DNA of 64,000 nucleotides, from the NCBI GenBank assembly GCA_023229685.1, contig JALNYT010000001.1:434001-498000 (forward strand), written 5' to 3'. Below, one piece after another: positions 33,949 through 42,850 of the stretch; within the stretch, counting starts at the first letter, position 1; the number at the start of each line of letters is the position of its first letter. The position numbers and the translations under genes were made by a program. The stretch is from Sulfuritalea sp. GTDB lineage: Bacteria; Pseudomonadota; Gammaproteobacteria; Burkholderiales; Rhodocyclaceae. The notes beneath the pieces are model-generated. The model worked only from the letters and a program-made list of their open reading frames with translations. It did no database searches and was not told where the DNA came from.

Positions 33949-35460
33949 TCAAAGTCCCTCCACGTGCAATTGTTGCGGCGGCACGCCGGCGGCCAGCAGT
34001 GCCGCCGCCAGCGGCTCCACCCGTTCCGCCGCGCCGGCCAGATAGACGTCGCTCGCCGGCAAGGCGGCATTCGCGGCAAGGACGGCCGGCAATTCATCGA
34101 CCGCCAGCGGCAGGTAACTGAACTCGTCGAGCGCCTCGTCCCAGGCGCGGCACTGGTTGGGCAGATACTGGCCGCCAGGCCGCGAACTCGCCCAGTAGAG
34201 CGAAATCGACTCCGCGGCGTCCACCGCGATGGCATGTTCGATCAAACTATTCACCGGCGCAAAACCCTCGTCGATGGCAATGAACACCAGCGGTCGCACC
34301 GAGCCCGTCTGCAGCACGAAGCGGCCCCACGGCCCCGACACCGAGACTTCGTCACCCGCCTTGACCCGGCCGTCGGACACGCATTGCCAAAAGTCGGCGC
34401 TTGCCGGCCCGCGAAGCGGAATCCCCGGCAGACAGAGTCCGGCACGGCGATCCGTGCGGCAGAGATGGAACATCAGATTACGGTCATCGCAGGGGCAACT
34501 TGCCACCGGATATTCGGCGTGAAGGTCGCTGCCTCCCGCCAGGTCCGCGCCGACGCCCAGGGTGACGCGCTGGCCGGCGAGAAAGCGCAGGCGGTTGCTG
34601 CGCGGCGTTTGCAGATGCAGGCGCAGCACCTCGTCGCTCAGCACGTCGACACGGCGTACCTTGGCGACAACTCGCTGCTCGGGAATGTCCTCGGGTGCGC
34701 CGGCTTCCAGTACCTCCAGCACGAGGTCGGAACTGAGCGCCGTGCAAGCGCACATCAGCACGTGGTTCTGGGCCTTCTCGGCAGCCGAAAAGCGGTACTC
34801 GGACGATGACACCGCACGTGCCTCGCCGCTCACGAGGCGCGCCTTGCACAAGCCGCAATTGCCGTTGCCGCAACCATAGTTGGGCGTCAGCCCGGCGCGC
34901 AGCGCCGCTTTGAGCAGGGTCTCCGGACCTTCGACAAAGAATTCGCGACCCGAGGGTTTGACCGTAACGTGCGCCGACATGACGCGCAGCATAGCATCGA
35001 GAGCGACCATGTCCCCGGCGGGCGCCGGAGCCGCCAAGGCCTGCGCCAGGCCCTCGTCGAGCAAGCGCATCAGTTCGCCCGCCGCCGGCGCCGGCTCTGC
35101 GGACAGCCGCGCCTGCAGGGACTCGAACAGCGCGTGGTAACGCGTCAGGGTCCGCTGCAATTCAGCGAGTTCCTGCCCCTGCGCAAACAGGCGCTGGGCC
35201 AACGCCTCCTGCGTCGGCAGGACGCGCTCGCGCAGTCGTCGGGCGAACGCATCCTCGCGAATCGCGCGAGTTTTTTCGAAGCTGCCCGACTCGTCCAGAT
35301 TCAGTTCTGGCCAGGTACGCTGGACGTCTTCGACGGTCACCATGCCGTCGAAGGACGGCAGTTCACCCTCGCGGATGCGCTTTTGCAGCGCGATGCGCGA
35401 GATGCCGAGCAGATGCGCGGCACGGGAAAGAGTCAGCCATTGCGACATGTGCGCAAGCAT
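33949..35460 (-). CDS. HTH-[2Fe-2S] ferredoxin-FNR-like reductase fusion
   Basis: 503 residues. An N-terminal helix-turn-helix (about 8-52, SRAAHLLGISRIALQKRIREGELP and a VTVEDVQ wing) is joined by a helical linker (about 60-155) to a plant-type [2Fe-2S] domain (about 163-250) with C197-x4-C202-x2-C205 and C237. An FAD/NAD(P)-binding reductase domain follows (about 255-503) with GPWGRFVL and a DEGFAPVNSLIEH pyridine-nucleotide segment; the FAD motif RxYS is altered to EYPVAS. This suggests an electron-transfer enzyme that can also bind DNA. It heads a five-gene leftward operon. ATG 35448 is an alternative start. Confidence 0.83.
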   Translation of the reverse strand: MLAHMSQWLTLSRAAHLLGISRIALQKRIREGELPSFDGMVTVEDVQRTWPELNLDESGSFEKTRAIREDAFARRLRERVLPTQEALAQRLFAQGQELAELQRTLTRYHALFESLQARLSAEPAPAAGELMRLLDEGLAQALAAPAPAGDMVALDAMLRVMSAHVTVKPSGREFFVEGPETLLKAALRAGLTPNYGCGNGNCGLCKARLVSGEARAVSSSEYRFSAAEKAQNHVLMCACTALSSDLVLEVLEAGAPEDIPEQRVVAKVRRVDVLSDEVLRLHLQTPRSNRLRFLAGQRVTLGVGADLAGGSDLHAEYPVASCPCDDRNLMFHLCRTDRRAGLCLPGIPLRGPASADFWQCVSDGRVKAGDEVSVSGPWGRFVLQTGSVRPLVFIAIDEGFAPVNSLIEHAIAVDAAESISLYWASSRPGGQYLPNQCRAWDEALDEFSYLPLAVDELPAVLAANAALPASDVYLAGAAERVEPLAAALLAAGVPPQQLHVEGL

Positions 35461-35594
35461 AACGAAGCCGGGCCATCTGGCGATTTCAATTTCTTATGGT
35501 CGATTAGAACCTATTGCGGCAGGTCATCCTTGCGGCCTGGCGCGGTCCTTGGTGGGCGCTGTAAGATGCAGGCAAGCTATTCAGGATCAGCACA

Positions 35595-36791
35595 ATGAGC
35601 GATGACACTCGCGGACTCGGCCTTGCGCCCGCTACGGCCAGCGACTATCGGGAACTTGCGCGCCGGCGCCTGCCGCGACACCTGTTCGATTATCTCGACG
35701 GCGCGGCCTACGATGAGCTGACCGCCGCAGAGAATCAACAGGCGTTGCGTCGCCTGCGTCTGCGCCAACGCGTCATGCGCGATGTCTCCCGGCTGAATCT
35801 GAGCACCCGGGTGCTGGGTCAGGATATCGCCCTGCCGCTGATTCTCGCCCCGCTCGGACTGGCCGGCGCCATGGCACGCCGCGCCGAGGTGCAGGCGGCG
35901 CGTGCCGCCGAACAGGCCGGGGTGGCTTTTTGCGAATCGACCGTGTCGATCTGTTCGATCGAGGAAGTTCGTGCCGCAACAACGGCGCCTTTCTGGTATC
36001 AGCTCTACGTGATGCGCGACCGCGGCTATACCAGGGAACTGCTGGCCCGGGCACAGGCGGCCGGCTGCCCGGTGCTGGTGCTGACGGTCGATCTGGCCGT
36101 GATGGGCGCGCGCTACCGCGACACCCGCAACGGCATGGCCGGCGGGCTGACGCTCGGCGGCAAGCTGGCCAAGGCCTGGGACCTGCTCTCGCATCCGCAC
36201 TGGTTGCTGGACGTGGCGATCAGGGGCCAACCCCTGATGTTCGGCAACCTGACCACGGCGGTTCCCGATGCGCGCAGCCTGCCGGCATTCAAGGCCTGGG
36301 TCGATAGCCAGTTCGATCCGCGCGTGACCTGGAACGATCTGGCCTGGGTGCGGGAAAACTGGCAGGGCAAGATCCTGCTCAAGGGGATTCTCGACGTGGA
36401 CGATGCGCGTCAGGCGGCGTCGCTCGGTGCCGACGGACTGGTGGTATCCAATCACGGCGGCCGCCAGTTGGACAGCGTCGCGGCCAGTGCCGACGCGCTG
36501 CCGCGAATTGTCGACGCCGTCGGCGACCGGCTCGAGGTATTGATGGACGGCGGCGTGCGCAGCGGACTGGATGTGGTCAAGGCGCTCGCGCTCGGCGCCA
36601 GGGCCTGCATGCTCGGCCGCGCCTGGGGCTATGCGGTGGCGGCCCGCGGCGAGGCGGGTGTTGCCCACATGCTGTCGGTCATGCGCAGCGAAATGACTGT
36701 GGCCATGGCCCTGTGCGGCGTGACAGATGTTGCTGCGCTGGATCGTGAAACGCTGCTCCACGCCGGCGACGATCCGGACGCAACGGCTTAA
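35595..36791 (+). CDS. lldD: FMN-dependent alpha-hydroxy-acid dehydrogenase, L-lactate dehydrogenase type
   Basis: 398 residues. A TIM-barrel FMN enzyme: YREL-RRRLPRHLFDYLDGAAYDE, ILAPLGLAGAMARRAEVQAARAAEQAG, FWYQLYVMRDRGY, LTVDLAVMGARYRD, ILLKGILDVDDA, and the active-site motif VVSNHGGRQLD, then LMDGGVRSGLDVVKALALGA. It oxidises L-lactate (or a related 2-hydroxy acid such as glycolate or mandelate) and gives electrons to the quinone pool. Ribosome site AGGA is near the ATG. Single gene, divergent from the redox operon, 9 kb from the glycolate cluster. Confidence 0.9.
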   Translation: MSDDTRGLGLAPATASDYRELARRRLPRHLFDYLDGAAYDELTAAENQQALRRLRLRQRVMRDVSRLNLSTRVLGQDIALPLILAPLGLAGAMARRAEVQAARAAEQAGVAFCESTVSICSIEEVRAATTAPFWYQLYVMRDRGYTRELLARAQAAGCPVLVLTVDLAVMGARYRDTRNGMAGGLTLGGKLAKAWDLLSHPHWLLDVAIRGQPLMFGNLTTAVPDARSLPAFKAWVDSQFDPRVTWNDLAWVRENWQGKILLKGILDVDDARQAASLGADGLVVSNHGGRQLDSVAASADALPRIVDAVGDRLEVLMDGGVRSGLDVVKALALGARACMLGRAWGYAVAARGEAGVAHMLSVMRSEMTVAMALCGVTDVAALDRETLLHAGDDPDATA

Positions 36792-36817
36792 CCCGAAGCG
36801 GCTTCTCTACTCAGATC

Positions 36818-36844
36818 ACCGTAGTGCCAGCGCCGACTCTTGTC
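36818..36844 (-). repeat. copy of the 25-bp dispersed repeat
   Basis: On the minus strand it reads ACAAGAGTCGGCGCTGGCAC then TACGGTG, 26 bp after the lldD stop. The 250-bp gap to the hemerythrin gene otherwise holds the FNR-type site at 36949. Confidence 0.6.
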
Positions 36845-36948
36845 GGCAGCCCGGGATTGGCCTTTGGTCGGCGCAGCCCGCTGCCACGACGTAAATCGAG
36901 ATCATGTGCGGCAAGAACGACAGACAACCAGTACGGAATGTATCAGCA

Positions 36949-36962
36949 TTGACATACATCAA
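36949..36962 (+). promoter_or_regulatory. FNR/ANR-type site upstream of hemerythrin
   Basis: TTGACATACATCAA matches TTGAT-N4-ATCAA at nine of ten positions. A weak -10-like GAGAAT lies at 36985-36990, where a class II FNR promoter (site centred near -41.5) would have it, giving a start near 36997 and a 45-base leader. Inferred low-oxygen activation of the hemerythrin gene. Confidence 0.6.
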
Positions 36963-37041
36963 GATTCAGGATTTCGACCCGATCGAGAATGACGCGGAAG
37001 CCTAAGTAATCCGAGTATCGAGATATTGAAGGGAGAGCGAC

Positions 37042-37515
37042 ATGGCGCAATTACTGGAATGGACCCCCGATCTGAGCGTGGGCATTGATGTTATCGATGC
37101 CCAGCACAAGCGCATCGTCGAATACATCAACCAGTTGCACGAAGCGCGCATCCACGGGGACAAGGACGCCATCGCCCGGGTGATCGAGGAACTGGTCGAT
37201 TACACGCTGTCGCACTTCAGCTTCGAGGAATCGATGATGGAGGAGGCGCATTATCGTTTCCTGGCGCCCCACAAGAAGGTTCATGAACTGTTCGTCCGCC
37301 GCGTCGGCGAATACCAGCAGCGCTTCAAGATGGGTGAAGACGTGGCAACCGTGGCGGGCGACATGCAGAACACCCTGGTCACCTGGTTGATGAATCACAT
37401 CAGGCGCGAGGACATGGATTACGGCCCGACGGTGCGCGCCAGCCTCGGCGAGGACAAGCTCAAGCAGGCCTCGGCAAAGAAATCGGGTTGGCTGTCGCGC
37501 TTCTTCGGCGCCTAA
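37042..37515 (+). CDS. bacteriohemerythrin
   Basis: 157 residues, one hemerythrin domain. Di-iron ligand segments are visible: DAQHKR (H22), LSHFSFEE, FLAPHKKVH and WLMNHIRREDMDYG. Such proteins bind O2 (or NO) reversibly at a carboxylate-bridged di-iron site and act as oxygen carriers or sensors. The C-terminus has a short basic hydrophobic tail (KKSGWLSRFFGA). A GGGAGAG ribosome site precedes the ATG. An FNR-type site upstream suggests induction when oxygen falls. Single gene, convergent with the Hyf-like operon 1. Confidence 0.93.
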   Translation: MAQLLEWTPDLSVGIDVIDAQHKRIVEYINQLHEARIHGDKDAIARVIEELVDYTLSHFSFEESMMEEAHYRFLAPHKKVHELFVRRVGEYQQRFKMGEDVATVAGDMQNTLVTWLMNHIRREDMDYGPTVRASLGEDKLKQASAKKSGWLSRFFGA

Positions 37516-37705
37516 TCGGCCAACAAGAGTAGCGCGCGGCGCGGCCACGGCTGGCCCGCGGTCATGTCCGGGACGATCCCTCGCTTAGCGCAACACAACG
37601 TCGACGTCTCCGGTCTGGCGCCGGTGTTGGAGCCGGCGGTGTCGCCTCTGGCTCGGTACGAAGTGACAATTCCGCAAATACCCCGAGGTCAGCGCTGATG
37701 GCGCA

Positions 37706-38227
37706 CTACTTGCGGCTGCGGATCGCCGTCAGAATGCCGCGCAGCAGATCGAGCGGCGGCGGCGGACAGCCCGGTATCGCGACGTCGACCGGAATCACGT
37801 TGGCCACCTTGCCGCAACTCGCGTAGCTTTCGCCGAAGAGGCCGCCGGTGCAACCGCAGTCGCCGACCGCGACCACCAGCTTGGGCGCCGGCATCGCCTG
37901 CCAGGTGCGCTGCAACGCCACCACCATGTGGCGCGAGACCGGGCCGGTGACCATCAGCATGTCGGCATGGCGCGGGCTGGCGACGAACTTGATGCCCAGC
38001 CCCTCGATGTTGTAATAGGGATTGGTGAGGGCGTTGAGTTCCAGTTCGCAGCCGTTGCAGGAACCGGCATCGACCAGGCGGATGGTCAGCGCGCGGCCGA
38101 GGATGGCGAGAAGCTCGGCGCGGATGCGCTCCGGCTCCGCACGCTCGACGCGCCAGTCGTCATTGCCCTGCGGCGCCGGCTCGGTGCGCAGGCCGTTCTT
38201 CACAATCTGTTTGAGAATGTGCCACAT
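37706..38227 (-). CDS. Hyf-like complex 1, small subunit (HyfI/NuoB type)
   Basis: 173 residues. It keeps the iron-sulfur ligands: C57-N-G-C60 in DAGSCNGCELELNAL, then VGDCGCTGG (C124, C126), ASCGK (C138) and PGCPPPP (C154). This is the subunit that holds the cluster next to the catalytic site in NuoB/HycG/HyfI. It starts at the ATG (38227) that shares one base with the stop of the large-subunit gene. It should transfer electrons between the soluble partner and the large subunit. Last gene of operon 1. Confidence 0.9.
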   Translation of the reverse strand: MWHILKQIVKNGLRTEPAPQGNDDWRVERAEPERIRAELLAILGRALTIRLVDAGSCNGCELELNALTNPYYNIEGLGIKFVASPRHADMLMVTGPVSRHMVVALQRTWQAMPAPKLVVAVGDCGCTGGLFGESYASCGKVANVIPVDVAIPGCPPPPLDLLRGILTAIRSRK

Positions 38228-39783
38228 CAGAGATCCTGCCCCGAATAGCTGAGATTGAAGGATTTGTTGATCAGCGGAAAATCGGGGACGATGTTGTCCA
38301 TCACCGCATGCTCCAGCAAGGGCCAGTTCTGCCACGAAGGGTCATGGCAGTGACAGCGGCGGATGGCGCCCGCTTCCAGTTCCATTGTCACCAGCACGTC
38401 GCCGCGCCAGCCCTCGATCCAGCCGGCGCCGATGCCGTTGGCGGGCAGCGGGTTCAGCGCGACCAGCGGCGTGCCCTGCGGCAGCCGCGCGACAATTTCG
38501 CGGATCAGGCGCAGGGACTCGAAGATCTCCTCGAATCGCACCGTCACCCGCGCCGCCACGTCGCCGTTGCGGTGACTGGCCATGGTGGCCTGCAACTCGT
38601 CGTAAGGCACCCAGGGGAAATCCATGCGCAAATCGCTGGCCTCGCCGCTGGCGCGGCCAGCCATGCCGCACAGGCCGAGTTGCCCCGCTAACTGGGGCGA
38701 CACCCGCCCGGTGGTGAGGAAACGATCCTGCAAGCCACCGTGGCCCTCGTAGATCTCTTTCAGCGTCCTCACTTCGGCCTCGATCGCGTCGCACTGGCGG
38801 CGGATGCCTTCGCCCCCGGCGGCATCCAGATCGACATCCACGCCGCCCGGCACCACCCGGTCCATCATGAAACGGTGGCCGAACAGTTCGCGGTTGAGGC
38901 GCAGCCAGTCTTCCTTGAGGCGCGAGAACTGGGCCAGGCCGAAGCCCAGTGCCGCATCGTTGCCCAGCGCACCGAGATCGCCCAGATGATTGGCGACCCG
39001 CTCGCGCTCCAGCAGCAGGGCGCGCAGCCAGCTCGCGCGCGGCGAAATCCGGCAAGCGGCGATCGACTCCAGCGCCATGCAATAGGCCCAGGCGTAGGCC
39101 ACCGTGGAGTCGCCCGAGACGCGCCCGGCCAATCGGTGTCCATCCAGCGGCGCGGTGCTCTCGAACAGTTTTTCGATGCCCTTGTGCGTGTAGCCCAGAT
39201 GCTGCTCCAGGCGCAGCACGCGTTCGCCGACCACGGCAAAGCGGAAGTGTCCCGGCTCGATGATGCCGGCATGAACCGGGCCGACCGCGATCTCGTGCAC
39301 ACCATCGCCCTCGACCCTGACGAACGGGTAGGACTCCGGAGTCGCGGCGAAGGACTCGAGGCCACCATGCTCGCGGCGCAACGGAAAATAGTCCTCCGGC
39401 CAGGCGCCGTGGCGCAACCAGGGCCGCTGATCCACGGCATCCTCGGCCACCAGCCCGAGCAGATCCCGACAGGCGCGCTGCATGCGCCCGGCGGCGGGGA
39501 AGGCGCGGGCAATGTCCGGATAGGAAGGCTGCGCCGCATCCGCAATCGGCAAACTAAGCCAGGCCAGGCCTTCGGCCAGCGCGTAGGCCGCCGAGACGGC
39601 AAAACCGCCGTCCAGCCCGCGCCGGTCGGAGCCCCACAGCGAAACCAGGCGGCCGCCGACCTCGGCAACCGCGGCGGGCGCCGCACGCCACTGCTCGCGC
39701 GTCACCGTGGCGCGCTGCATCGGCAGCGGTCCAGGCAGGGTCTCGAAGCGGCAATCGAGTGCGACAAGCGGCATCTGTTTCAT
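38227..39783 (-). CDS. Hyf-like complex 1, fused NuoCD/HyfG-type large subunit lacking Ni ligands
   Basis: 518 residues: a NuoC-like N-part (about 20-165) and a NuoD/HycE-like body with PVHAGIIEPGHFRF and LGYTHKGIEKL. In [NiFe] enzymes the N-terminal ligand motif is RxCGxC; here it is RVSGDS (S223, S226). The C-terminal DPCxxC motif is DPSWQN (D481-N486). All four Ni-binding Cys are therefore absent, so no NiFe site is expected, as in energy-converting-hydrogenase-related (Ehr) complexes and complex I. The ATG overlaps the upstream stop (ATGA) and the frame upstream is not coding for this protein. Confidence 0.88.
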   Translation of the reverse strand: MKQMPLVALDCRFETLPGPLPMQRATVTREQWRAAPAAVAEVGGRLVSLWGSDRRGLDGGFAVSAAYALAEGLAWLSLPIADAAQPSYPDIARAFPAAGRMQRACRDLLGLVAEDAVDQRPWLRHGAWPEDYFPLRREHGGLESFAATPESYPFVRVEGDGVHEIAVGPVHAGIIEPGHFRFAVVGERVLRLEQHLGYTHKGIEKLFESTAPLDGHRLAGRVSGDSTVAYAWAYCMALESIAACRISPRASWLRALLLERERVANHLGDLGALGNDAALGFGLAQFSRLKEDWLRLNRELFGHRFMMDRVVPGGVDVDLDAAGGEGIRRQCDAIEAEVRTLKEIYEGHGGLQDRFLTTGRVSPQLAGQLGLCGMAGRASGEASDLRMDFPWVPYDELQATMASHRNGDVAARVTVRFEEIFESLRLIREIVARLPQGTPLVALNPLPANGIGAGWIEGWRGDVLVTMELEAGAIRRCHCHDPSWQNWPLLEHAVMDNIVPDFPLINKSFNLSYSGQDL

Positions 39784-41234
39784 CCTCCGATCATGGTCGC
39801 CGCCTGCTGGTACCAGCCCACCAGGTAGGGCGGGATGTAGAGACCCAGCATCAGGCCCAGGCCGAGATGGACAAACACCGGCAGCAAGGCCGGCGAATGC
39901 TCCAGCGGCTTCAGTTCGCTGTCGCCGAACACCATCTCCTGGACGCGGACAAAGATCACGGCAAAAGCCACGCCGAGCGCCACCAGCAACAGGGGTGTCG
40001 CCCACGGCAGATAGCGCATGGCGGTGGTGATGATCAGGAATTCGCTGGCGAAGACGCCAAACGGCGGCATGCCGAGGATCGCCAGCGTACCCAGCAGCAT
40101 GCCCCAGCCGACCGTCGGGCTCAGCTTGAGCACCCCGCGGATATTGGCCATCAGTTGCGTGCCGGCCTTCTGCGTGGCATGGCCGACGGCGAAGAAGATC
40201 GCCGACTTGATCAGCGAATGCACCGTCATGTGCAGCAGGCCGGCAAAGTTGGCCACCGGCCCGCCGAGGCCGAAGGCGAACGTCATCAGGCCCATGTGCT
40301 CGATCGAGGAATAGGCGAACATGCGCTTGACATCCTTCTGGCGCGCCAGAAAGAACACCGCCGCGACCACCGAGAGCAAGCCGAAGCCGATCATCAGCCG
40401 GCCGGGAAGCTGATTTTGCAGCGCGCCGTCGGCCAGCATCTTGCAACGCAGAACGGCATACAGCGCCACGTTCAGCAGCAGCCCCGAGAGCACCGCCGAG
40501 ATCGGCGTCGGGCCCTCGGCGTGGGCGTCGGGCAGCCAGTTATGCACCGGCACCAGGCCCACCTTGGTACCGTAGCCGAGCAGCAGAAAGACGAACGCCA
40601 GCGCCATGACATTGGGTTCGAGCATGGTCTTCACGGCGTCCAGGTTGGTCCACAACAGGGCGCCGCCGCCGGCCCCGATCACCTTGTCGGCGGCGAGGTA
40701 GAGCAGGATGGTGCCGAGCAGGGCCTGGGCAATGCCGACGCCGCAGAGGATGAAATATTTCCATGCCGCTTCGAGGCTGGCCGCGGTGCGGTAGACGCTG
40801 ACCAGCAGCACGGTGGTCAGCGTCGCCGCTTCCATCGCCACCCAGAGAATGCCCAGATTGTTGGTCGACAAGGCCACCAGCATGGTGAAGATGAACATCT
40901 GGTACATGCTGTGATACAAGCGCATCCGCTTCGGCGACATCTTGCCGCGGTCGCGCTCGACGCGCATGTAGGGTCGCGAAAACACCGAGGTGGTGAAGCC
41001 GACCAGGGCGGTCAGCGCGATCAGGAAGACATTGAGCGGATCGACCAGAAACTGGCGGTCGAGCACCAGTATCGGCCCGCCGTCGATGATGTGCGAGGTC
41101 AGCAGGCCGGCGGCCACCAGGGTACACAGACTGACGCCGACATTCACCTCCGGCGCGTAATCACGATGCCCGCACAGCGCCAGCACTAAACCACCGAGCA
41201 AGGGAATCACGAGAACGAGCAGCAGGTATTCCAT
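39780..41234 (-). CDS. hyfF: Hyf-like complex 1, antiporter-like subunit HyfF (NuoN/L family)
   Basis: 484 residues with about 14 helices. The proton-channel signatures of complex-I antiporter subunits are present: VGLVPVHNWLPDAHAEGPTPISAVLSGLLLN, DVKRMFAYSSIEHMG and LLHMTVHSLIKSAIFF. In hydrogenase-4 and complex I this subunit conducts ions across the inner membrane. Six bp after the hyfE stop. A paralog in operon 2 (59853-61322) has the same layout. Confidence 0.92.
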   Translation of the reverse strand: MEYLLLVLVIPLLGGLVLALCGHRDYAPEVNVGVSLCTLVAAGLLTSHIIDGGPILVLDRQFLVDPLNVFLIALTALVGFTTSVFSRPYMRVERDRGKMSPKRMRLYHSMYQMFIFTMLVALSTNNLGILWVAMEAATLTTVLLVSVYRTAASLEAAWKYFILCGVGIAQALLGTILLYLAADKVIGAGGGALLWTNLDAVKTMLEPNVMALAFVFLLLGYGTKVGLVPVHNWLPDAHAEGPTPISAVLSGLLLNVALYAVLRCKMLADGALQNQLPGRLMIGFGLLSVVAAVFFLARQKDVKRMFAYSSIEHMGLMTFAFGLGGPVANFAGLLHMTVHSLIKSAIFFAVGHATQKAGTQLMANIRGVLKLSPTVGWGMLLGTLAILGMPPFGVFASEFLIITTAMRYLPWATPLLLVALGVAFAVIFVRVQEMVFGDSELKPLEHSPALLPVFVHLGLGLMLGLYIPPYLVGWYQQAATMIGG

Positions 41235-41240
41235 GTCGGG

Positions 41241-41906
41241 CTAGTCGTCCTTGAGTTTTTCCAGGTGCCGGATGTCGAGACTGTCGAACTGCTCGCGGAT
41301 CTGGAACATGAACACGCCGAGAATGAACACACCGACCAGCACATCGAAAGCGATACCGAACTCGACCACCATCGGCATGCCGTAGGTGGCAGCGGTGGCG
41401 GCAAAGAACAGGCCGTTCTCCATCGACAGGAAGCCGATCACCTGCGGCACCGCCTTGGCGCGGGTGATCATCATCATGAAGGACAGCAGCACGCAGGCCA
41501 GCGCGATGCCGAGCGTGCTGTGGGCGATGGACGAGGACAGCTTGACGATCGGCAGCGCCAGATTGAAGGCGAACACCACCAGCAGGATGCCGATCAGCAT
41601 GGTGGTCGGGATATTGATCAGCGTCTCCACGTCCCACTTGATGTTGAGCCGGTCGATCAGGCGATGCAGCAGCAACGGAATGACGAACACCTTGGTCACC
41701 AGCGTGATCGCGGCGGAATAATAGAGGTGGTGCTGGTCGGTGACGTAGGCGACCACCACGGTCGCCGCGACCAGCGCCGCTCCCTGCAGGGTGAACAAAT
41801 GGATCAGCGTCAGGATCCGTCGCTGCGACAGCATGGCGAAGGACAGCAGGAGCAGCGCCGAGGCGAACAGGTTGATGGACTGGATCAGGTAGGCCTGCAT
41901 CATCAT
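41241..41906 (-). CDS. hyfE: Hyf-like complex 1, small membrane subunit HyfE
   Basis: 221 residues. About six membrane helices: LIQSINLFASALLLLSFAML, LTLIHLFTLQGAALVAATVVVAYV, ITLVTKVFVIPLLLHRLI, then a helix pair and a C-terminal basic tail. The helix-rich HyfE (NuoK-related extra helices) is typical of hydrogenase-4 type complexes. Three ATGs in a row (41906, 41903, 41900) overlap the hyfC stop; the first is taken. LSMENGLFFAA has the conserved Glu of NuoK-type subunits. Confidence 0.88.
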   Translation of the reverse strand: MMMQAYLIQSINLFASALLLLSFAMLSQRRILTLIHLFTLQGAALVAATVVVAYVTDQHHLYYSAAITLVTKVFVIPLLLHRLIDRLNIKWDVETLINIPTTMLIGILLVVFAFNLALPIVKLSSSIAHSTLGIALACVLLSFMMMITRAKAVPQVIGFLSMENGLFFAATAATYGMPMVVEFGIAFDVLVGVFILGVFMFQIREQFDSLDIRHLEKLKDD

Positions 41907-42850
41907 GCGCCGGGGAGGAAATGCACCAGCATGCCGATCACCGCCAGCATGAAGGCGGTGGCGAGAAATTCCGGGACGCGGAAAATCCGCATCTTGGCGC
42001 TGACGGTCTCGATCAGCGCCAGCAGTGCGCCGCCGATGGCCAGCTTGAACACCAGCACCGGCAGCGCAAGAATCGTCGCTCCCGGCGCATCCACTTCGGC
42101 CATCCCCCAGGGAAAGAACAGGGCCAGGCCGATGCAGGAGTAGGCGAACATCTTTAGGCTGCCCGCCCATTCGATCAGGGCCAGGTGGCGACCGGAATAT
42201 TCCAGGATCAGCGCCTCGTGGATCATGGTCAGTTCCAGATGCGTGCTCGGATTGTCCACCGGCACCCGGGCATTTTCAGCCAGGGAGACCAGGGTGAACG
42301 CGACGCCGGCGAAGGCCATGCTGGGGTAAATGGTAAATTTCCCGTGCGCCAGCGTCTCGACGATACCGGTCAGCGAAGTCGATTGCGTAATCAGCGAGGC
42401 CGAGAACAGCACCATCAGCAGCGCGGGTTCGGCAAGAAAGCCGATCAGCATTTCGCGACGCGCACCCATGGTGCCGAAGGCGGTGCCGATGTCCATCGCC
42501 GCCAGGGAAATGAAGACGCGGGCGAAAGCGAACAGCCCGACCAGGGCGATGGCATCAGCGGCCGGCGACAGCGGCAGGTCGGTGGACAGGGTCGGGATGA
42601 TGCCGCTGGCCAGGGCCATGCAGCCGAAGACGATATAGGGCGCCGCGCGAAACAGCGGCGAGGCATGCTCGGCGACCACCGATTCCTTGTGAAACAGCTT
42701 GCGCAGCATGCGGTACTGCAGCATCAGGCTGGGTGCGGACTTGTTTTGCAGCCAGGCGCGGCACTGGTTCACCCAGCCGGTCAGTAGCGGCGCCAGCAGC
42801 AGGGCGACGGCAATTTCCAGCAGTTGGGAGAAAAGACCCGACCAGCTCAT
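41903..42850 (-). CDS. hyfC: Hyf-like complex 1, membrane subunit HyfC (NuoH-like)
   Basis: 315 residues with about eight helices. VNQCRAWLQNKSAPSLMLQYRMLRKLFHKESV, RVPVDNPSTHLELTMIHEALILEYSGRHLALIEWAGSLKM and MRIFRVPEFL are the marks of the NuoH/HycD family, including the charged helix-loop that contacts the peripheral arm. It joins the redox and pump parts. The ATG overlaps the hyfB stop (ATGA); its stop overlaps hyfE. Confidence 0.93.
   Translation of the reverse strand: MSWSGLFSQLLEIAVALLLAPLLTGWVNQCRAWLQNKSAPSLMLQYRMLRKLFHKESVVAEHASPLFRAAPYIVFGCMALASGIIPTLSTDLPLSPAADAIALVGLFAFARVFISLAAMDIGTAFGTMGARREMLIGFLAEPALLMVLFSASLITQSTSLTGIVETLAHGKFTIYPSMAFAGVAFTLVSLAENARVPVDNPSTHLELTMIHEALILEYSGRHLALIEWAGSLKMFAYSCIGLALFFPWGMAEVDAPGATILALPVLVFKLAIGGALLALIETVSAKMRIFRVPEFLATAFMLAVIGMLVHFLPGA

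Noticed and set aside
37516..37705. GC-rich partial hairpin (near 37537-37560) between hemerythrin and operon 1
   Set aside because: The stem is imperfect and no T-run follows, so it is not called as a terminator; nothing else is seen in this 190-bp convergent gap.
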